A DNA stretch of 64,000 nucleotides from Scolanthus callimorphus (GCA_033964015.1 CM066919.1:30905459-30969458); one strand, 5' to 3'. Positions 1-12,592 are shown, numbered from the stretch's first letter. The notes: generated by a model from the sequence alone, not told the origin. Program-made: numbers and translations.

Positions 1-72
1 GGAAAAGTAAATTAATCATCATGTCTCACCGTATTGAATCTAGCCCGTTTAACGAGCGTTTCCGGTTTTTTA

Positions 73-325
73 GGCCCCGTCTACACGTATCTGGATATTT
101 TGAATCCGCAACTTTTTATTTCCGGATACGAAAATATCAGCGTCCACACGTAATGTGATCACAGCGTATTCAAATCGTATTCGCCCGTCCACACGTATGC
201 GGATATTTTTGAATCCGCAACTTTTGCTTTCCGGATATACGGCTATCGTCCACACGCATCCGGCGAATACGCAGACAAATCCGGTCATCGTATCATAAAA
301 TATCCGGATTCGACAGTCGACACGC
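73..325. repeat. MITE-like repeat with internal inverted and direct subrepeats
   Basis: The motif GTCCACACGTA-NGCGGATATTTTGAATCCGCAACTTTT occurs at about 79-115 and again at 186-225. Inverted 'TCCGGATA' pieces lie between and after them. The subrepeats resemble the GTCCACACTACA elements at 63327-63802, so this is probably a diverged relative. Boundaries are approximate. The following bases to about 520 are rich in GCGACAAAT/ATTTGTCGC motifs but hold no recognisable gene. Confidence 0.45.
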
Positions 326-520
326 GATTTTTGTCGCGTGATGTCGCGGAGATTTCAAACATGTTCGAAACTCTTTGCAACTTGATGCGATTTGAAGAAA
401 AGAAAGCACAGAAATCGCACTGGATTTGCATCTCGTTTACACAAGAGAGTTGTAATTACAACTCGCTCGAGAAAAGTCGCTGCGACAAATGCAACAAAAG
501 GGTACACCGGCCTTTAGGAT

Positions 521-815
521 ATAGTTTATAGCCTCAGGGCCGTAGCCAAGAATTTTGGCTGGGGGGGGGGGGGGGGGGGGGATAGTGATTTCAACATGGG
601 ACGAACATTTTCAAATAAAGTAAATGTATGGGAAATCTCCCGAGAAAAATCCCCCCCTGGCTACGCCCCTGAGCCTACTAGCGGCGAAAAATGTCGGATT
701 TGAAGGCCAGAAAATGACCAGACCAGAAACGTTTTTTTGCTATACAAATTCATGACCTACAGTAGTACTAGTGTGATTTGACTAAAACAATTATCCTCTC
801 GCCCTCATGACCTCT
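521..815. repeat. Degenerate copy of the 'CTACTAGTAG' repeat family, split by a second element
   Basis: Bases 521-535 and 672-815 match the family seen better at 12297-12592 and 30495-31148. Shared text includes TTATAGCCTACTAG, TCGGATTTGAA, ATGACCAGACCAGAAA and AGTGTGATTTGACTAAAACA. The copy is interrupted by the element at 536-671. Confidence 0.6.
536..671. mobile_element. Short inverted-repeat element with CAGGG(C/G)CGTAGCCA ends
   Basis: The left end CAGGGCCGTAGCCA and right end TGGCTACGCCCCTG are inverted repeats around a poly-G run (about 562-581). The flanks share AGCCT on both sides, a likely target duplication, and the element splits a 'CTACTAGTAG' repeat. The same ends occur at 3200-3697. 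CAGGG termini suggest a hAT-like non-autonomous element, but this is inference. Confidence 0.6.
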
Positions 816-1059
816 GAGTCAATTACGCGCTATTTCAGTCCCCCGGCCAGTCGGCCGTCTTGGCCAACCAAAGGCGGCGACTGCTTTTGCGACGAGACTG
901 AAAGGACAAATGAGGAAGCTAGGAAGAAAGACTCAAACATGTAAGTCTGATGTATGTACAAAAATGATATAATTTTCATCCTAAGAGTACCCATATCCCA
1001 CCTCACAGATCGGATTACCTGTGGAATCGCCGCCGTAAAGAGAGAGATCGTTGATCACC

Positions 1060-4000
1060 ATGTGTATCGTGTTCCTGAGTCTGGATGAGAACCCAGGTCC
1101 TGAAGGTTACAAGCTCATAATAGCTGCCAACCGAGATGAGTTTTACAACAGGCCTTCTGCAGAGGCACACTTCTGGAAAGATAACCCAAATATTATCGGA
1201 GGTATAGCGACATAATTCAATTCTCTCTCAGAAAAAAAAAACATCAAGACGTTTGTCCCGGGGGGGGGGGGGGGGGGGGGGGAGGGGGGATCCCATATTT
1301 TTGGTCGGGGATGATCGTCGTCTCACTTAGGGGTTAAAATCACGGGGCCTTGATCTCTTTTAGGGGTGATCTTAATCTTCAATAAAATTAGGGAGATTGG
1401 TATCTTTTAGGGCCGAAATATGTGTCCAAATTGTTTTGTCTCATGATGTGGTCCTTAAAGCCGTGTAAGAAAGAGAGAAGACAGAGAAGACAATAAAATA
1501 GACAACATTAAAGGAAGATTTTAGTCAAACATGGAAATTTCTTGATGTGTATCTTTTACCTGTTACCTGTCTCCTTCGCGCCTACTTGGCACACACGGCC
1601 TCATCGTTTAGGGTAACAAATTATTTGAGCGACGCCATGTTTGGTATCTTTTAGGGGTGAAACTGAAAATTTCCGACGATCATCCCCGACCAAAAAATAT
1701 TGGAGTCCCCCCCCCCCCCCGGGCGTTTGTCACCTCTATATCCGCCTAGATTAATTATACACTATTTGCGGGTATGTGATAATTGTCGCCCAAACGTTGT
1801 CGACTTTCCAAAACTTCCTTATTCTAGAAAATCCCCCTTACCTTATTGGGAATGACTGTAAGTATTTTCCTCAAAATTTAGCGAACAAACCACTACGAGA
1901 AGAAACACCCTACTCTTGGGGCTAACCACAGGTACCCGCGCATAGTCGCCGAAATCGACAACGCTATCTTAATTGACCGCAAACTTCCAGGGGCCAGGGG
2001 CCGGTTCCTCAAAGGTTGGATAAAGTTATCTGTTGTATAGGAATGTTGTTCAGGATTTATCGACAGAACCCAAAATGCAAAGATTTCTACCCTAAGATCA
2101 GGTAAAGTCAGATAGGCTTGATTCTTTGCATAGAGTATCCTTATACAATAAGAAACAAAAATAGAAATGAGTATTTTTTTCTAATTGATCCGTCTTTTAG
2201 ATATCAGCTGCTAAACTTGGTTACTGCATCGTTTTATGGCAAATTTGTACAATTCTAACAAAAAATGCCAAAAAAGTGCTGCAGCAACCAAAGTGTAACT
2301 CCTTATATCTTAAAGACGGATCAATTAGAAAAAAATACTCATTTCTATTTTGTTTCTTATTGTATAAGGATACTCAATGCAAAGAAAGAATCAAGCCTAT
2401 CTGACTTTACCTGACCTAGGGTAGAAATCTTTGCCATTTTGGGTTCTGTCGGATTTATCCGTTGGATAAGAGTTTATCTACAGATAACTCTTAACTGACA
2501 TTCTAGGAACCGGCGCCAGACATCTAACCCACTTGTCTGATGTCTTCTTTTCGTAGGAATCGACCTGGTTCCTGGGCGGGAGGGTGGGACCTGGCTTGGC
2601 TTTACAAAATCTGGAAGTTCGGACTTCTGACCAACTACGGCCAGAACATGAATTTTTACTCGCCAAAAACCGGACGCACGAGAGGAAGTTTAGTGAAGGA
2701 CTTCTTGGAACAAGATATTGGAGTTGAGAAATATGCGAAGAAAATCCTCGAAGATGGGAATGCATATAATGGGTTTAACCTCATCGTTGGGGACTCAAAG
2801 CGCCCGAATGCGCTTGGCTTTGTAATGTGGCGAACAAGGAAGTAGAAATGCTGCATTCTGGAATTCACGGTCTTTCGAATAAAACCCTGAACTTTCCATG
2901 GCCGAAGATCGTTTATGGAAAGAGAGATTTCAGGATATTCTACAGGCATCTTCCAGCAAAAATGAGTTGTTGGATCAGTTGTTTGAGCTTCTGAGTACAA
3001 GATCAAGGTAATTAATCAAACAGGCCACGAACTTCGGTCAGTGTTGTAGCTTGGGTGTGGGTTGGAGAAGTGCGCAAGGGGAGACGTTGCTGAACTCATC
3101 ACGAGGATTTTCAGTCATACATTTCGTAATTATAATGACCCAAACCAAGCCCCAAAAAGGTTAACAGAATCTGATTGGTTGCTTTTCTTAGTAAGCCTTC
3201 AGGCCCGTAGCCAGGGGGGTTCCTGGGGTGCGCAAGAACCCCCTCCCCCCCCCCCCCCCCCCCCCACGCGACAAATTTTAGAGTTTTAGTCGTGTTTTTG
3301 GCACTTTGCTTCCAACGAATTTCCTGAAACTTCGTTAACACTTAGTCCAACTGACTTCAATATTATTAACGGAGTTTCGGTCAAAAATACCAGCAATTTT
3401 TTTTTTTTTGCGCGGGGTGATCTCTCAAGGGAGGGGTCCATTTAAGCTCAGATATATTAAAAGTATTAACGCTAATGGGGATCTGATAATGCGTACATAT
3501 TCCCAAAATATACTTGCTTATATTTTCCAAGATTGAAGTTCATAGCGAGTATATTTTTTAAGTTGTAGACGAAAATATATTTTCGCGAAATGCGCTCTAA
3601 CTTTCGCATGAGTCACCTTAATTAAATCATACCATGTTGGTCCGTGTTTTCTAGATTACCCCCCCCCCCCAAAAAAAAAAGCCTGGCTACGGGGCTGGAC
3701 TTGCAGGTGAACGATTCCATGATAAATAAAACGCATGCTTCACTCAAGCATAAAAGCGTGCTACAACTGTTAGAAGGGGGTAACGTGAAATGCTGTATCA
3801 CTGGGCTCATCGCTACGACTCTGGCTTCTCACCGCGCATTGCAATATGGCAGCCGCTCTTCAAGCTGACAAGAACCGCTCTTCAAGCTGACAAGAACGGG
3901 CAGCAAAAGCCAATGACGTCATAGCCAGGCAAAGCGTGACAGGCCCGCCGAGTAGCCTGGGGACGAAGCTACTCCCGACCGTGCACGTGTCAAACCAGTT

Positions 4001-4706
4001 GAGCGTCATAACAAAAATATTCAGCTGGTCTGACTGGTTCAACTGAGTGGGCTAACACGTTTTTTGTACTTGACAGGAATGGTTTGGTGAATGAAGATGA
4101 CGCCAACCACTTCGCTCTTCGTGATGAAACGGATTTACGCTTCATCAAAGATGCTTGCCTCTCAATCTTTGTAACTTTAGGGGAGGTGGGAACAAGGTCA
4201 GCATTACTAGAATACCACATTTAGCAAGCTATAAGCCTGTGAACCGGCAGTCTTTTTTCAGTGGGTTTTTTGGATAGGCGTGATTGCGCAGAATGTCTGA
4301 TAGTTAGCGGCCGACGTATTTTGGAATATTCAACACATGTCAATATCAGACGTTTTTTTTTCATTGAAATTTATTTATGATCCATTTTTAGGCACTGGTG
4401 TCCCAAGACACCGCTCCTTAAGGACATTTTTTTAGAATTGAAATTTAAGCTATTATATTCCATGCCACACCTCAACACTAGAAAATCTAATATTGAATAT
4501 TCCAAAATTTGTACGAGCCCTGTGAATCGCAGGGCTCGTTAATTTTTGACAATTGTTGCTTTCTTTTCAGAACACAGACTGTGATATTAGTAGATTCGTC
4601 CGATCACGTGACTTTCGTGGAACGCAACTTGGAGTACGGCAGCACAGGGATCCCAGACTGTACGACTTGGGTCACAAACACGCACGAGTTTGACCTTACT
4701 GCATAA
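1060..4706 (+). CDS. TANGO2: TANGO2-like gene, copy 1 (four exons, frame-disrupted)
   Basis: TANGO2 proteins are conserved cytosolic/mitochondrial proteins linked to Golgi organisation, metabolism and haem handling. Exons inferred from GT/AG junctions: 1060-1201, 2557-3007, 4077-4196 and 4571-4706. Exon 1 starts MCIVFLSLDENPGPEGYK and has the family signature AANRDEFYNRPS. Exon 2 reads GGTWLGFTKSG then LLTNY, and later HGLSNKTLNFPWPK. Exons 3-4 encode the conserved GTRTQTVILVDSSDHVTF and end HEFDLTA-stop. The predicted length, about 283 residues, matches the usual ~276. Exon 2 needs three one-base corrections (near 2613, 2805 and 2918), so it is either decayed or carries consensus errors; exons 1, 3 and 4 are clean. 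A same-strand paralogue lies at 9671. The start is the first ATG of the conserved N-terminus. Introns hold elements at 1258, 1998 and 3200. Confidence 0.85.
1258..1723. mobile_element. G-run-terminated hAT-like MITE, copy 1
   Basis: It begins CCCGGGG... and ends ...CCCCGGG, flanked on both sides by the same 8 bases CGTTTGTC (1250-1257 and 1724-1731). Inside the G/C runs are inverted arms reading TTTTTGGTCGGGGATGATCG and its complement. The interior has several copies of TCTTTTAGGGG(C/T). No coding capacity is seen. Eight-base duplications are typical of hAT transposition; the superfamily is inferred. It sits in intron 1 of TANGO2 copy 1. Confidence 0.85.
1998..2516. mobile_element. Long palindromic MITE in TANGO2 copy 1 intron 1
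   Basis: Two arms of roughly 200 bases are inverted copies: GCCGGTTCCT at the left and AGGAACCGGC at the right. Inner matches include GATCCGTCTTTTAGATAT with ATATCTTAAAGACGGATC, and AAGATTTCTACCCTAAG with CTAGGGTAGAAATCTTTG. A diverged relative is at 52492-52890. No protein is encoded. Confidence 0.75.
3200..3697. mobile_element. Inverted-repeat element with CAGGCCCGTAGCCAG ends
   Basis: CAGGCCCGTAGCCAGG at 3200 is matched by the inverted CCTGGCTACGGGGCTG ending at 3697. Just inside each end lies a C-run (3241-3265 and 3660-3670). It shares its ends with the element at 536-671. It lies in intron 2 of TANGO2 copy 1. No target duplication is clear. Confidence 0.6.
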
Positions 4707-6236
4707 AACTTTACAGTCTAGCCAAAGGAACGGTTGTTTCAAAACATGAGAACAGGGCTTTTGCCATTCTAATGCTAATGTACCAACCGTAGATTGAATA
4801 GCGCCCTTTGGCTTGTTCTGTGAAGCGATCGATCTCTGGTTGGCACATGTCTGGCATATTTATAGCAGCAATGGATGACCTCAGCGTGAACAGCGATTTA
4901 GCGAATTTCACAATAACTAACTGAGATTCTGTTGAAAAAAAAATTTTTTGTTAGTTAAGAAAATGTTTTTCAATATTGCGCTACGTTTGGGACCTTTAAC
5001 GCTTATTGAAAAAATTATAAGAAACGGGTGCCTTTATCAGGGATACCTTTTTTCTAATTTTACTATGGATACTATACCATACGAGCTTGCTTTGACTAAT
5101 CCCCGTACAATGTTTTTTGAAGTACCCCCCTTCCCCCGAATAATTATTGATTTTTATGTTCATTTTCCGGTATTGTGGATATTTTGATTTCTGAAATTGC
5201 TGCGATCAGCGCATATAGTAGGAAGACCCGTTCGAATGTTCTCACCAAATTGACTGCCTGACTGCGTATACTCAGCCGCAAATAATTAACACATATGAAA
5301 TCCGATACCTTGGTATCTTTATATCTTCGTATCTTTGTATTTCGTATCTTTGTATCTCGAAATATCAATGGCACGCAATGGGAGACGAGACTAAAGAATC
5401 AGCGTTTATTCTAATCTCAACCGCCCCCAAATCATCAGTGTCAGTATTTTCCAGACCAACTTGATCGGTAGCTATTACGGTGTAAAATCCAGTTATAGCC
5501 TTGCCATGCCACTAGAGTGCGCGGAATTCAGATGATGTCGTGAGTAATTGGTAATTCATTACACGCACAGTCGCATGTTGTGAACTTGGGTGGTCGGCAA
5601 ACCTGCCTCGCAACCAGGCGGCGCGGCGGCGGCGGCAGTCTGGAACAAGCCGCGTAAGGAGCCCTGGGAACGTTCAACGGACGGCAAACAAGACCAGGCA
5701 GGAGGGGCTCTCCTTGTACAAGCCGTTCGGTTTCGAGATCACATTCTTGTATAAATTGTAAGCTTGTGGGGATGAATAAATAAACAGGAAAAGGAGATTA
5801 GCAAAAACAAGCCTAATTGTAATTTTATTGCCAAGTAAACTCGCGATCATCCTATGATTTTGTTGTGACTGAAGACTCGTACGCATGGTACAGGGCTATT
5901 TGAACTCTGTAATGTGCCAGGGAACATCTCGTACAAACTGGGTGTAGCCTGCGTCCTCGTTAAACTGGGAGTTAAGTCCGATTATCAGGATGATTCGTGA
6001 AGTTTTGCAACGATTTACACGCATAGACTGCTTGCAGCCCCTTCTTTGGCGCACGATCGTAATCGAGAATAAAATCCTAGTCCTACATTGTAGTTTGTTT
6101 GCGCGCTCGTATATCAAGCGCACGAGAGAGAGTCTAGGTGTCGGATAACAAGCCATACTTTAGAAACGGAATGAGTTGCGTGACAGTCGCTCGATAATTT
6201 AAACCGTACTGATGCATTATGGGAGGGATTCAAATC
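4707..6236. other. Intergenic, no recognised gene
   Basis: Between the first TANGO2 copy and the element at 6237. There is a short imperfect repeat of CGTATCTTTGTAT at about 5320-5356 and a GGCGGCGGCGGC tract at 5619-5635. A minus-strand open frame at 5366-5508 (VIATDQVGLENTDTDDLGAV) and another at 5896-6156 have no recognisable domain. Neither is supported enough to call a gene. Confidence 0.4.
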
Positions 6237-6258
6237 CCGGTGGTGGTGGTTGGTGGGT

Positions 6259-6297
<39 letters not shown>

Positions 6298-6683
6298 ACT
6301 CCCATATTTTTTGGTCGGGGATGATCGTCGTATCTTTTAGGGGTTAAAATCGGGGGTGGGTTGGTCTCATTTAGGGGTGATCGTGATCTTCAATAAATTT
6401 TAGGAGATTGGTATCTTTTTAGGGCCGAAATATGTGTCCGAATTGTTTTCTTCATGATGGTGTTTCTAAAAACTGTGATACTTGATGAGAAGACGATAAA
6501 TTAGAAGGCAGCATTTTAGTCAAACACGGAAAGTTCATGATGGATATCTTTTCAGGACTTAGGCTCCTGCTTTTACCTGTTACCTGTCACCTTTGCGCCT
6601 ACTTGGCGCATAAGGCCACGCCATGTTGGTATCTTTTTAGGGGTGAAATTTCCGACGATCGTCCCCGACCAAAAACCCCCGGG
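6237..6683. mobile_element. G-run-terminated hAT-like MITE, copy 2
   Basis: Same architecture as 1258-1723: GTCGGGGATGATCGTCG near the left end, CGACGATCGTCCCCGAC near the right, and internal TCTTTTAGGGGTGA repeats. The identical 8-base flank TTCAAATC sits on both sides (6229-6236 and 6684-6691). The left end carries a (TGG)n then a G-run of about 40 bases (6258-6296). Confidence 0.85.
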
Positions 6684-6971
6684 TTCAAATCCTCCTTGGG
6701 TGAAGCCAAAAGTTTGTCTTTGTCATTTATTTACATCATATAACAATTTAAACAAAATGCTACTATCCGTTAACTATTTATGAAAAACACTGTGGGCTGG
6801 CAGGGATTTTACACCGTTTATACCTCAGTTGTAAAATCGTTCATGATTACTCACGGACTCCCTTTCCCTTCTTTCGATTAAAAAGAGACTGCAAGCATTC
6901 TATTACACGCAGTACTGACCCTGCCTATGGCCCGTGCCAGAAAACATATAACTCACTTAGGGAAAGTGGTC

Positions 6972-7270
6972 AAAACATCTGTACTAGAATGGGACACGAT
7001 GGGGTGGTGTATACCGCAGCCAACCTTCTTTTAGGAAAAAATAGCCATTTTTAACTGCGAATATCTCGTAAAAAATAAATGAATACAAAAGATTAGCCCA
7101 GCACCGTCTTCTTCATAGCAGCGAGAGCAACGCATCCATGCAATAAAATCCAACACCCCTTACTTGAGCATGGAGGAAAATGGCATTGAAAAAACGGGTG
7201 GGTAGGTACAGCACGGGACCTACCACCCCGCGATAAAATCGGGTCCCGGGTCGAGTACAGATGTTTATAT
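6972..7270. mobile_element. Short inverted-repeat element
   Basis: AAACATCTGTACT at 6972 pairs with AGTACAGATGTTT at about 7254-7266. Further inside, GGGACACGATGGGGTGGT pairs loosely with ACCACCCCGCGATAAAATCGGGTCCC. There is no coding capacity, and the superfamily is not clear. Confidence 0.55.
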
Positions 7271-7567
7271 GTTTCTGCCCGTGCACAATCTACTGGATTC
7301 CTGTGGAACTCTAGTAAAGCCTGGCAATGTTATTCAGCGCTTCCCGTTTCGGGTTGAATTTGCACAACCAAATATCACTGAAATCTTGGATAATTATTTG
7401 AGTTTAAGTCTTAAGTGCTTTGAAAAAGCTTTGACCTAGTGTTGATGGTACATCACTCACTTCGTTGGCTTTCAGCGAATAGAGAGGTGAGACGATGTTA
7501 TTTTTTTGCTAGAGATCATTCCCAATTCCATTTTGCAGATTTGCTTCTCGCGCCCGTGAAAAGGCTG

Positions 7568-7672
7568 TTATTATATTCTGCCGTGGCTTTCTTTAATTTG
7601 CCGTGAGTTCGTTGTATTCTGCCGTGGCTTTCTTGAATTTGCCGTGAACGTTTGGGCTACCGTAGTTTATCA
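7568..7672. repeat. Relic of the GCCGTG-subrepeat element
   Basis: It contains repeated TCTGCCGTGGCTTTCTT and AATTTGCCGTGA and ends GGGCTACCGTAG. This matches the subrepeat and terminus of the complete element at 13451-14173. Only one arm is visible. Confidence 0.45.
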
Positions 7673-9309
7673 AGCGTCCAAGATGGCGGCACGACTACGA
7701 ACTCTGGGGTTTTCGTACTTGAGTCCTCTGCAAGACCTGACGCCACCTAGTATTAGCGTAAGCTACTAGAGGTTAATTAATTCAAGTATCTTATCTCCCT
7801 GCTTTTACTTTTATCGTTTGGTTTCTTGATTTTTGAACTTCCGAAAAGAAGGGTAATACATACCTGCGAACCTCTCCCGGTACCTCAGTCTGAGGGTCAC
7901 AAAGGGTCCCCATATCTAAATCCGCTATCCCGGTGCTTTTGTTTTTTGTATCCCGTCATTCAGAACTCCAATAACATCATAAAACGGTTTAAAATGGATG
8001 AATATAAGTGCCAAAATTAAACTGAAAAATAAACCGGAAAAAAATTGTGGGTACTCAATGTGTGTCTTATGTATTTTAACCGATATTAGTTGGCTAATAG
8101 TAGGACCGTTAGGCCTACTATTGTTCATTTTGGACTTCTTTGGTTACACATTTATGACGTTAAATGCCTAGGATCATATTTCCAGTCCGAAACCGCCACA
8201 AGAAAAGCTCAAATCTCGTATCCGTGCATGAATTATGAAAATCCTGCATCCCGTGAACAATCGGAATCCTGAATCTGGCCTGCCTTTTTGTCGCTTTCCC
8301 GTATCCCGATCTAAACAAAGGGCAAATCCAGCATCCCAAAAAACCTATTTGTGGCCCATCCAGTCTCCCGGGAAAGAAATTGAAACTTGCCATTTACTGT
8401 ATATTTCCAGGGTAAATTTCTCACGATTTTCTCATACAGTTGTTGTATTTGAGACAAAATCTCCCTGTTTTGGAGTTTTGAGGGTTGGCAAGTATGAGGG
8501 CAATATCGTGGTTGTAGCAGCATAATTAGGATATTCATTGTAATGCAAATTTATATAGGCAAATTGGAGCAATCATCATTCATGCATGCCTCCTTCTATT
8601 ATACTATCATTTTGAGTAAAATTTCTTGAGGGGAGGGTTGTCCTAAGTAAGAGTGATAGGAGTGCTTGTCGGGACATCTGAAAATACACCCTTAAAATAC
8701 CAACAATAAAACCTTATTTGTATTGTTTCTCATCTAGCATATCCCTTGTTTTAAATGAATAAAGGAAAGCCAGAAAATGTTGTGCTTGGTTTGTGACCCT
8801 TTCATTCATTTGCTTAATCCCCTCAAAAATAATATTTATTAGTGAAACCCACAATATTTCTCCAATACCCTAAAAAATACCAGAGTCGATTTTGACCCCT
8901 AAAAAATATGGCGAGCACCCGTATCAGGTTGACATGTTCAAAAAAACCCCCCGGGAAATGCTAACAAAAAAATGCATATTAAATACTGTAAAAACACCAT
9001 GCAACCGAATTATTCTGTGGCTCAGTGGTCAAGGCTGCTGGTCTAAAGAGTGAAAACAATGCGTGCAAATGGTTACCGGGACCTAGGTCAGAGATAGGAA
9101 AATATCACCCCGCGTGCATGCTCTGATAACCATCAGAATGCAGAATTATTACTGTGCCCTCAAAGAAAAAGATAAATGGTGTCATACTTTGTAACTTGAA
9201 TTGTTTGCAACTTTGCACTTATAAGTTTATGGTAAGTAATAGTACAACACCTTTTTTAAGGGGTTTTGGATAACACAGCTAACATCAACTGGTTTATGTG
9301 AACTGTATT
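7673..9309. other. Intergenic, no recognised gene
   Basis: AT-rich sequence without a recognisable coding exon. At about 8230-8370 CCCGTATCCCG/CATCCC motifs recur, as in an old repeat. At 9010-9060 a stretch beginning GTGGCTCAGTGGTCAAGG resembles a tRNA A box but has no convincing B box or stems, so no tRNA is called. Confidence 0.4.
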
Positions 9310-9606
9310 GGTGATTGCATTTTTAGCTGCACCGGGGGGAAGGGAGTTGAGGAATTATGGAAAATGTTCCAGGGGGTTGTATTGGACTCTGAAAATTCCA
9401 CAGGTGGAGTGTGTCTGGAGACTAGAAATTCTAAGGGGAGCAGAAAAAAGGTGACTATCCAAGGACATTTATCCAAAAATAGATTTTCCAGGGGTACTTT
9501 GCAAAGAAAAAATGGAAATTCCAGGGGGAGGGGGTCCTTTATGAGGTAGGAAATTCCAGGGGAGGGGGTCCTCAACCCCCCAGTGTGTTTAAAAATGCAA
9601 TCAGCC
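9310..9606. mobile_element. MITE with G-rich internal repeats
   Basis: GTGATTGCATTTTTAGC at the left is matched by inverted TAAAAATGCAATCAGCC at the right, each followed inward by a CCGGGGGG-type run. The interior repeats AAATTCCAGGGG several times. It lies immediately upstream of TANGO2 copy 2. Confidence 0.65.
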
Positions 9607-9899
9607 ATTACCTTTGCTCTCTCTTATGTCATTGTAGAGACAGCCCTTCTGACCTTCAGTTTCATCTGCAATGTGTATCGTTTTCCTGAGTCTGGATGAG
9701 AACCCAGGTCCTGAAGGTTACAAGCTCATAATAGCTGCCAACCGAGATGAGTTTTACAACAGGCCTTCTGCAGCAGCAGAATTTTGGGGAAGAAAATCCC
9801 AATATCATTGCAGGTACAGTTGCTATATGTATAAATGTGATAACTCTTAAATTGAGCATGCAAATGATGCTCAGAAATAGAAAGAGCATATTGATTTTA

Positions 9900-10218
9900 G
9901 GCTAGTTTTAGACGTCGAACTTAATTCTTGTCGCACTAAATGTCAATTTCCCATTGTTTAGTTACTTAGAGCTATTGTCTCGAGCTCATTTGCATTAGGA
10001 ACGGCACTATCTGCCGTGCCAACGCCGCGCTACTGCCGTGCAAAATTACATTTTGAATCCTTCCAGCGCTCATAAAATCAGTGCTGAAATCTTCTCCATT
10101 GGCCAGACAGATTATATTAACCTCATAAAATCACTCATATCGAAATAACTGTTTTCACTGGCTAATAAACCCATTCAATTTAGTGCGACAGAATTAAGTT
10201 CGACGTCTAAAACTAGCC
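9900..10218. mobile_element. Inverted-repeat MITE with TTA flanks
   Basis: About 40-base terminal arms: GGCTAGTTTTAGACGTCGAA at 9900 and its complement ending at 10218. They flank about 235 bases, and TTA is present on both outer sides. TTA duplications are typical of PIF/Harbinger elements; that assignment is inference. It lies in intron 1 of TANGO2 copy 2. Confidence 0.75.
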
Positions 10219-10454
10219 TTAGTCAAACATGATAGAGGTTTTTGGTGTCCAAGAATTGAGAAATTTACTCAAATTGTCTCTCCCAGGCAAGGACCTATGC
10301 CCAGGAAAGGAAGGTGGAACATGGCTGGCTTTACAAAATCTGGGCAGTATGGATTTCTGACCAATTACAGGGAGTATTACAATCGTACGCGTGATTACAA
10401 GGGTAGAGGAAATTTAGTCAGAGACTTTTTGCACCAAGACATTGATGTTGAGCA

Positions 10455-11053
10455 ATAACAACAACACAACAACAACAACAACAACCACTTTTATTTAGCA
10501 CTCGTAAGAAAAAAGATACAGGATTTATGAGTTTGTTTTTACAGGTTAATGGAGCACAAGGCACTTGGAAATAGTCAGGACTAATCGAGCCAAGTACCTC
10601 GGCCTAGGGTCTATAGGAAAAATTAATTGTAGAGTTGTAGGTAGATACATCAACAAGATACACGGGCAGCAGATACAGGACAAAAACACTAATACAAAAC
10701 GAACAAGGGAAAGTGGCTTAAAGATTATCTAGATATATATAACTAGGAGGAATGGTGAAAACTTAGTTAGTATTATATGAATTGATGAAGGAGTCAATCA
10801 AAAGTTTCTTGAAAGAGGGTCGTGGTTTACTTTTGAATTCTTCAGAAATTGAGTTCCAGACTTTAGCGCCTAGGAAGCGGATGTTAAATTTTCCATAATT
10901 AGTTCTTATTTTAGGAAGGAAATACGTTTCTTAGCTGCTAGTCTGGTATAGTGTTGATGTATCCTGTTGACTGATAAGAAGAAACAATCAAAACAGAGGG
11001 CAGACGATCTGAATAGAAATCATACATAAAGAGTGCATTATGCAAAATTGGCA
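10455..11053 (-). mobile_element. 5'-truncated non-LTR retrotransposon (LINE) inserted in an exon
   Basis: On the minus strand the sequence encodes the C-terminal end of a non-LTR reverse transcriptase, including FLGAKVWNSISEEFKSKPRP and FKKLLIDSF. This is the family's usual C-terminal '(G)xKxWNSLP' region. The 3' tail is a (GTT)n repeat, read as ACAACAACA at 10462-10486. GCAAT occurs on both sides as a possible target duplication. It interrupts TANGO2 copy 2 between QDIDVEQ and MNKIKKEG. Confidence 0.8.
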
Positions 11054-12296
11054 ATATATGAACAAAATAAAGAAAGAAGGCAGCCATGATGAACATCGTG
11101 GTTTCAACCTTATTGTTGGTGACCTAAAGACATCCAAATGTGCTTGGTTTTGCAATGTGGAGAACAAAAAATAGAAATGCTGCATTCTGGAATTCACGGT
11201 CTTTCAAACAGAACACTATGCATTCCATGGCCAAAGGTTGTTTATGGGAAAGGGAGATTTCAGGATATTCTACAGACATCTTCTAGCAAGAATGAATTGT
11301 TGAGCAAATTGTTTGAGCTTCTCAGTACAAGATTAAGGTTAGTGTTAGCATGTAGTTATTATGCAGATTAAACTTCTGTAGAGAAGTGTAAAAGAGTTAC
11401 TTTGTAGGAGGTAAAGGTGTAGCAGCCACCTACTTCAAAACATTCTGACAGCTGTGCACACCTCTCTGGAATTTCCAAATCCCTTCCATGGGGGAGGTAT
11501 GGATTTTTCTGGAATCACACATTGGCCAATTTTTGACTCATGGATGTGCCATAGCATAACAATGCGTTATCATAGGGTTCACTTTGCCAGACATTTGCAC
11601 ACCCACCCAAGGGGTACTTAGGTTTATAATGATGGGTTGGGGTTTTTAACATTTTTTGGAGGAGGGGGGGGGGGGGATTTTCAGTTTTCAATATTTTATG
11701 GGATTGAAAAAAATACAACAGGTATTATGACATTGGGGGTGTTGAAACTTCAGGAAGGCTGTCCATTGCAAGGTATTTTTCTTGGGTATGGCTGAATGGA
11801 GGGGGAGGAAAAATATACAGTGAAATTACAGTACATAAATTGATTTCATCAAATGATGGGAGATGGACATTTTTAATGGGTGGACATTTTTTATATTGGC
11901 AGGCATTTTCCAAATGAAGATAATTCTAATTACTTTACCCTTCTTGATGAAGAGTGCAAACAGCCTTTCAAGGATGCTTGCCGCTCAATATTTGTGAATT
12001 TGGAGCCTTTGGTTATGGCACAAGGTCAGTATCACATCCAAGGCCAGATTTAGAAGTTGGATAATAATAATATTTTTTAAAGGTTATAATATTTCAATAG
12101 TGCTCCTCCATTACTGTACTTAGTGCATGGCATGGTTTAAAGGGTGCAATTTAAGACAATTCAAAAAGTACCAGAAAATAACCTTGTGACAAAAAAGTTA
12201 TATATTTTTTACAATTAAATCAACGTTAAAAATAATGACTTTTTAATCGGAATTCCCTTTGTATATAGAAGGCTCATCTTTCATAGAAAAAATATC

Positions 12297-12481
12297 CAGA
12301 ATTAGTCAAATCACACTAGTGGTCTATTGTCAATGCTGCGTTCTGATTGGTTGAGCTACTAGTAGGCTATAAGTTATAGCCCACTAGTAGCGAAAAGTAT
12401 CGGATTTGAAAGCCAGAAATGACAAATGACCAGACCAGAAAGAGTTTTTGGCTATACAAATTGACCTACTAGTGTGATTTG

Positions 12482-12514
<33 letters not shown>

Positions 12515-12592
12515 CTGAGTCAATAGCCCATTCGGCCTTCAGCCTCATGGGCTATTGACTCAGAGCTCATTCGGGCTCGGGAAATAATTGTT
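12297..12592. repeat. 'CTACTAGTAG' repeat family copy
   Basis: About 300 bases, containing the palindrome CTACTAGTAGGCTATAAG/TTATAGCCCACTAGTAG and ATGACCAGACCAGAAA. The nested palindrome CCCATTCGGCCTTCAGCCTCATGGG follows, and the copy ends AATAATTGTTAATTA. Related copies are at 521-815, 30495-30692, 30693-31148 and 34030-34090. Confidence 0.65.

Noticed and set aside
5896..6156. Minus-strand 86-codon frame as an exon of a glycosyltransferase
   Set aside because: No family motif could be named and no convincing splice partners were seen.
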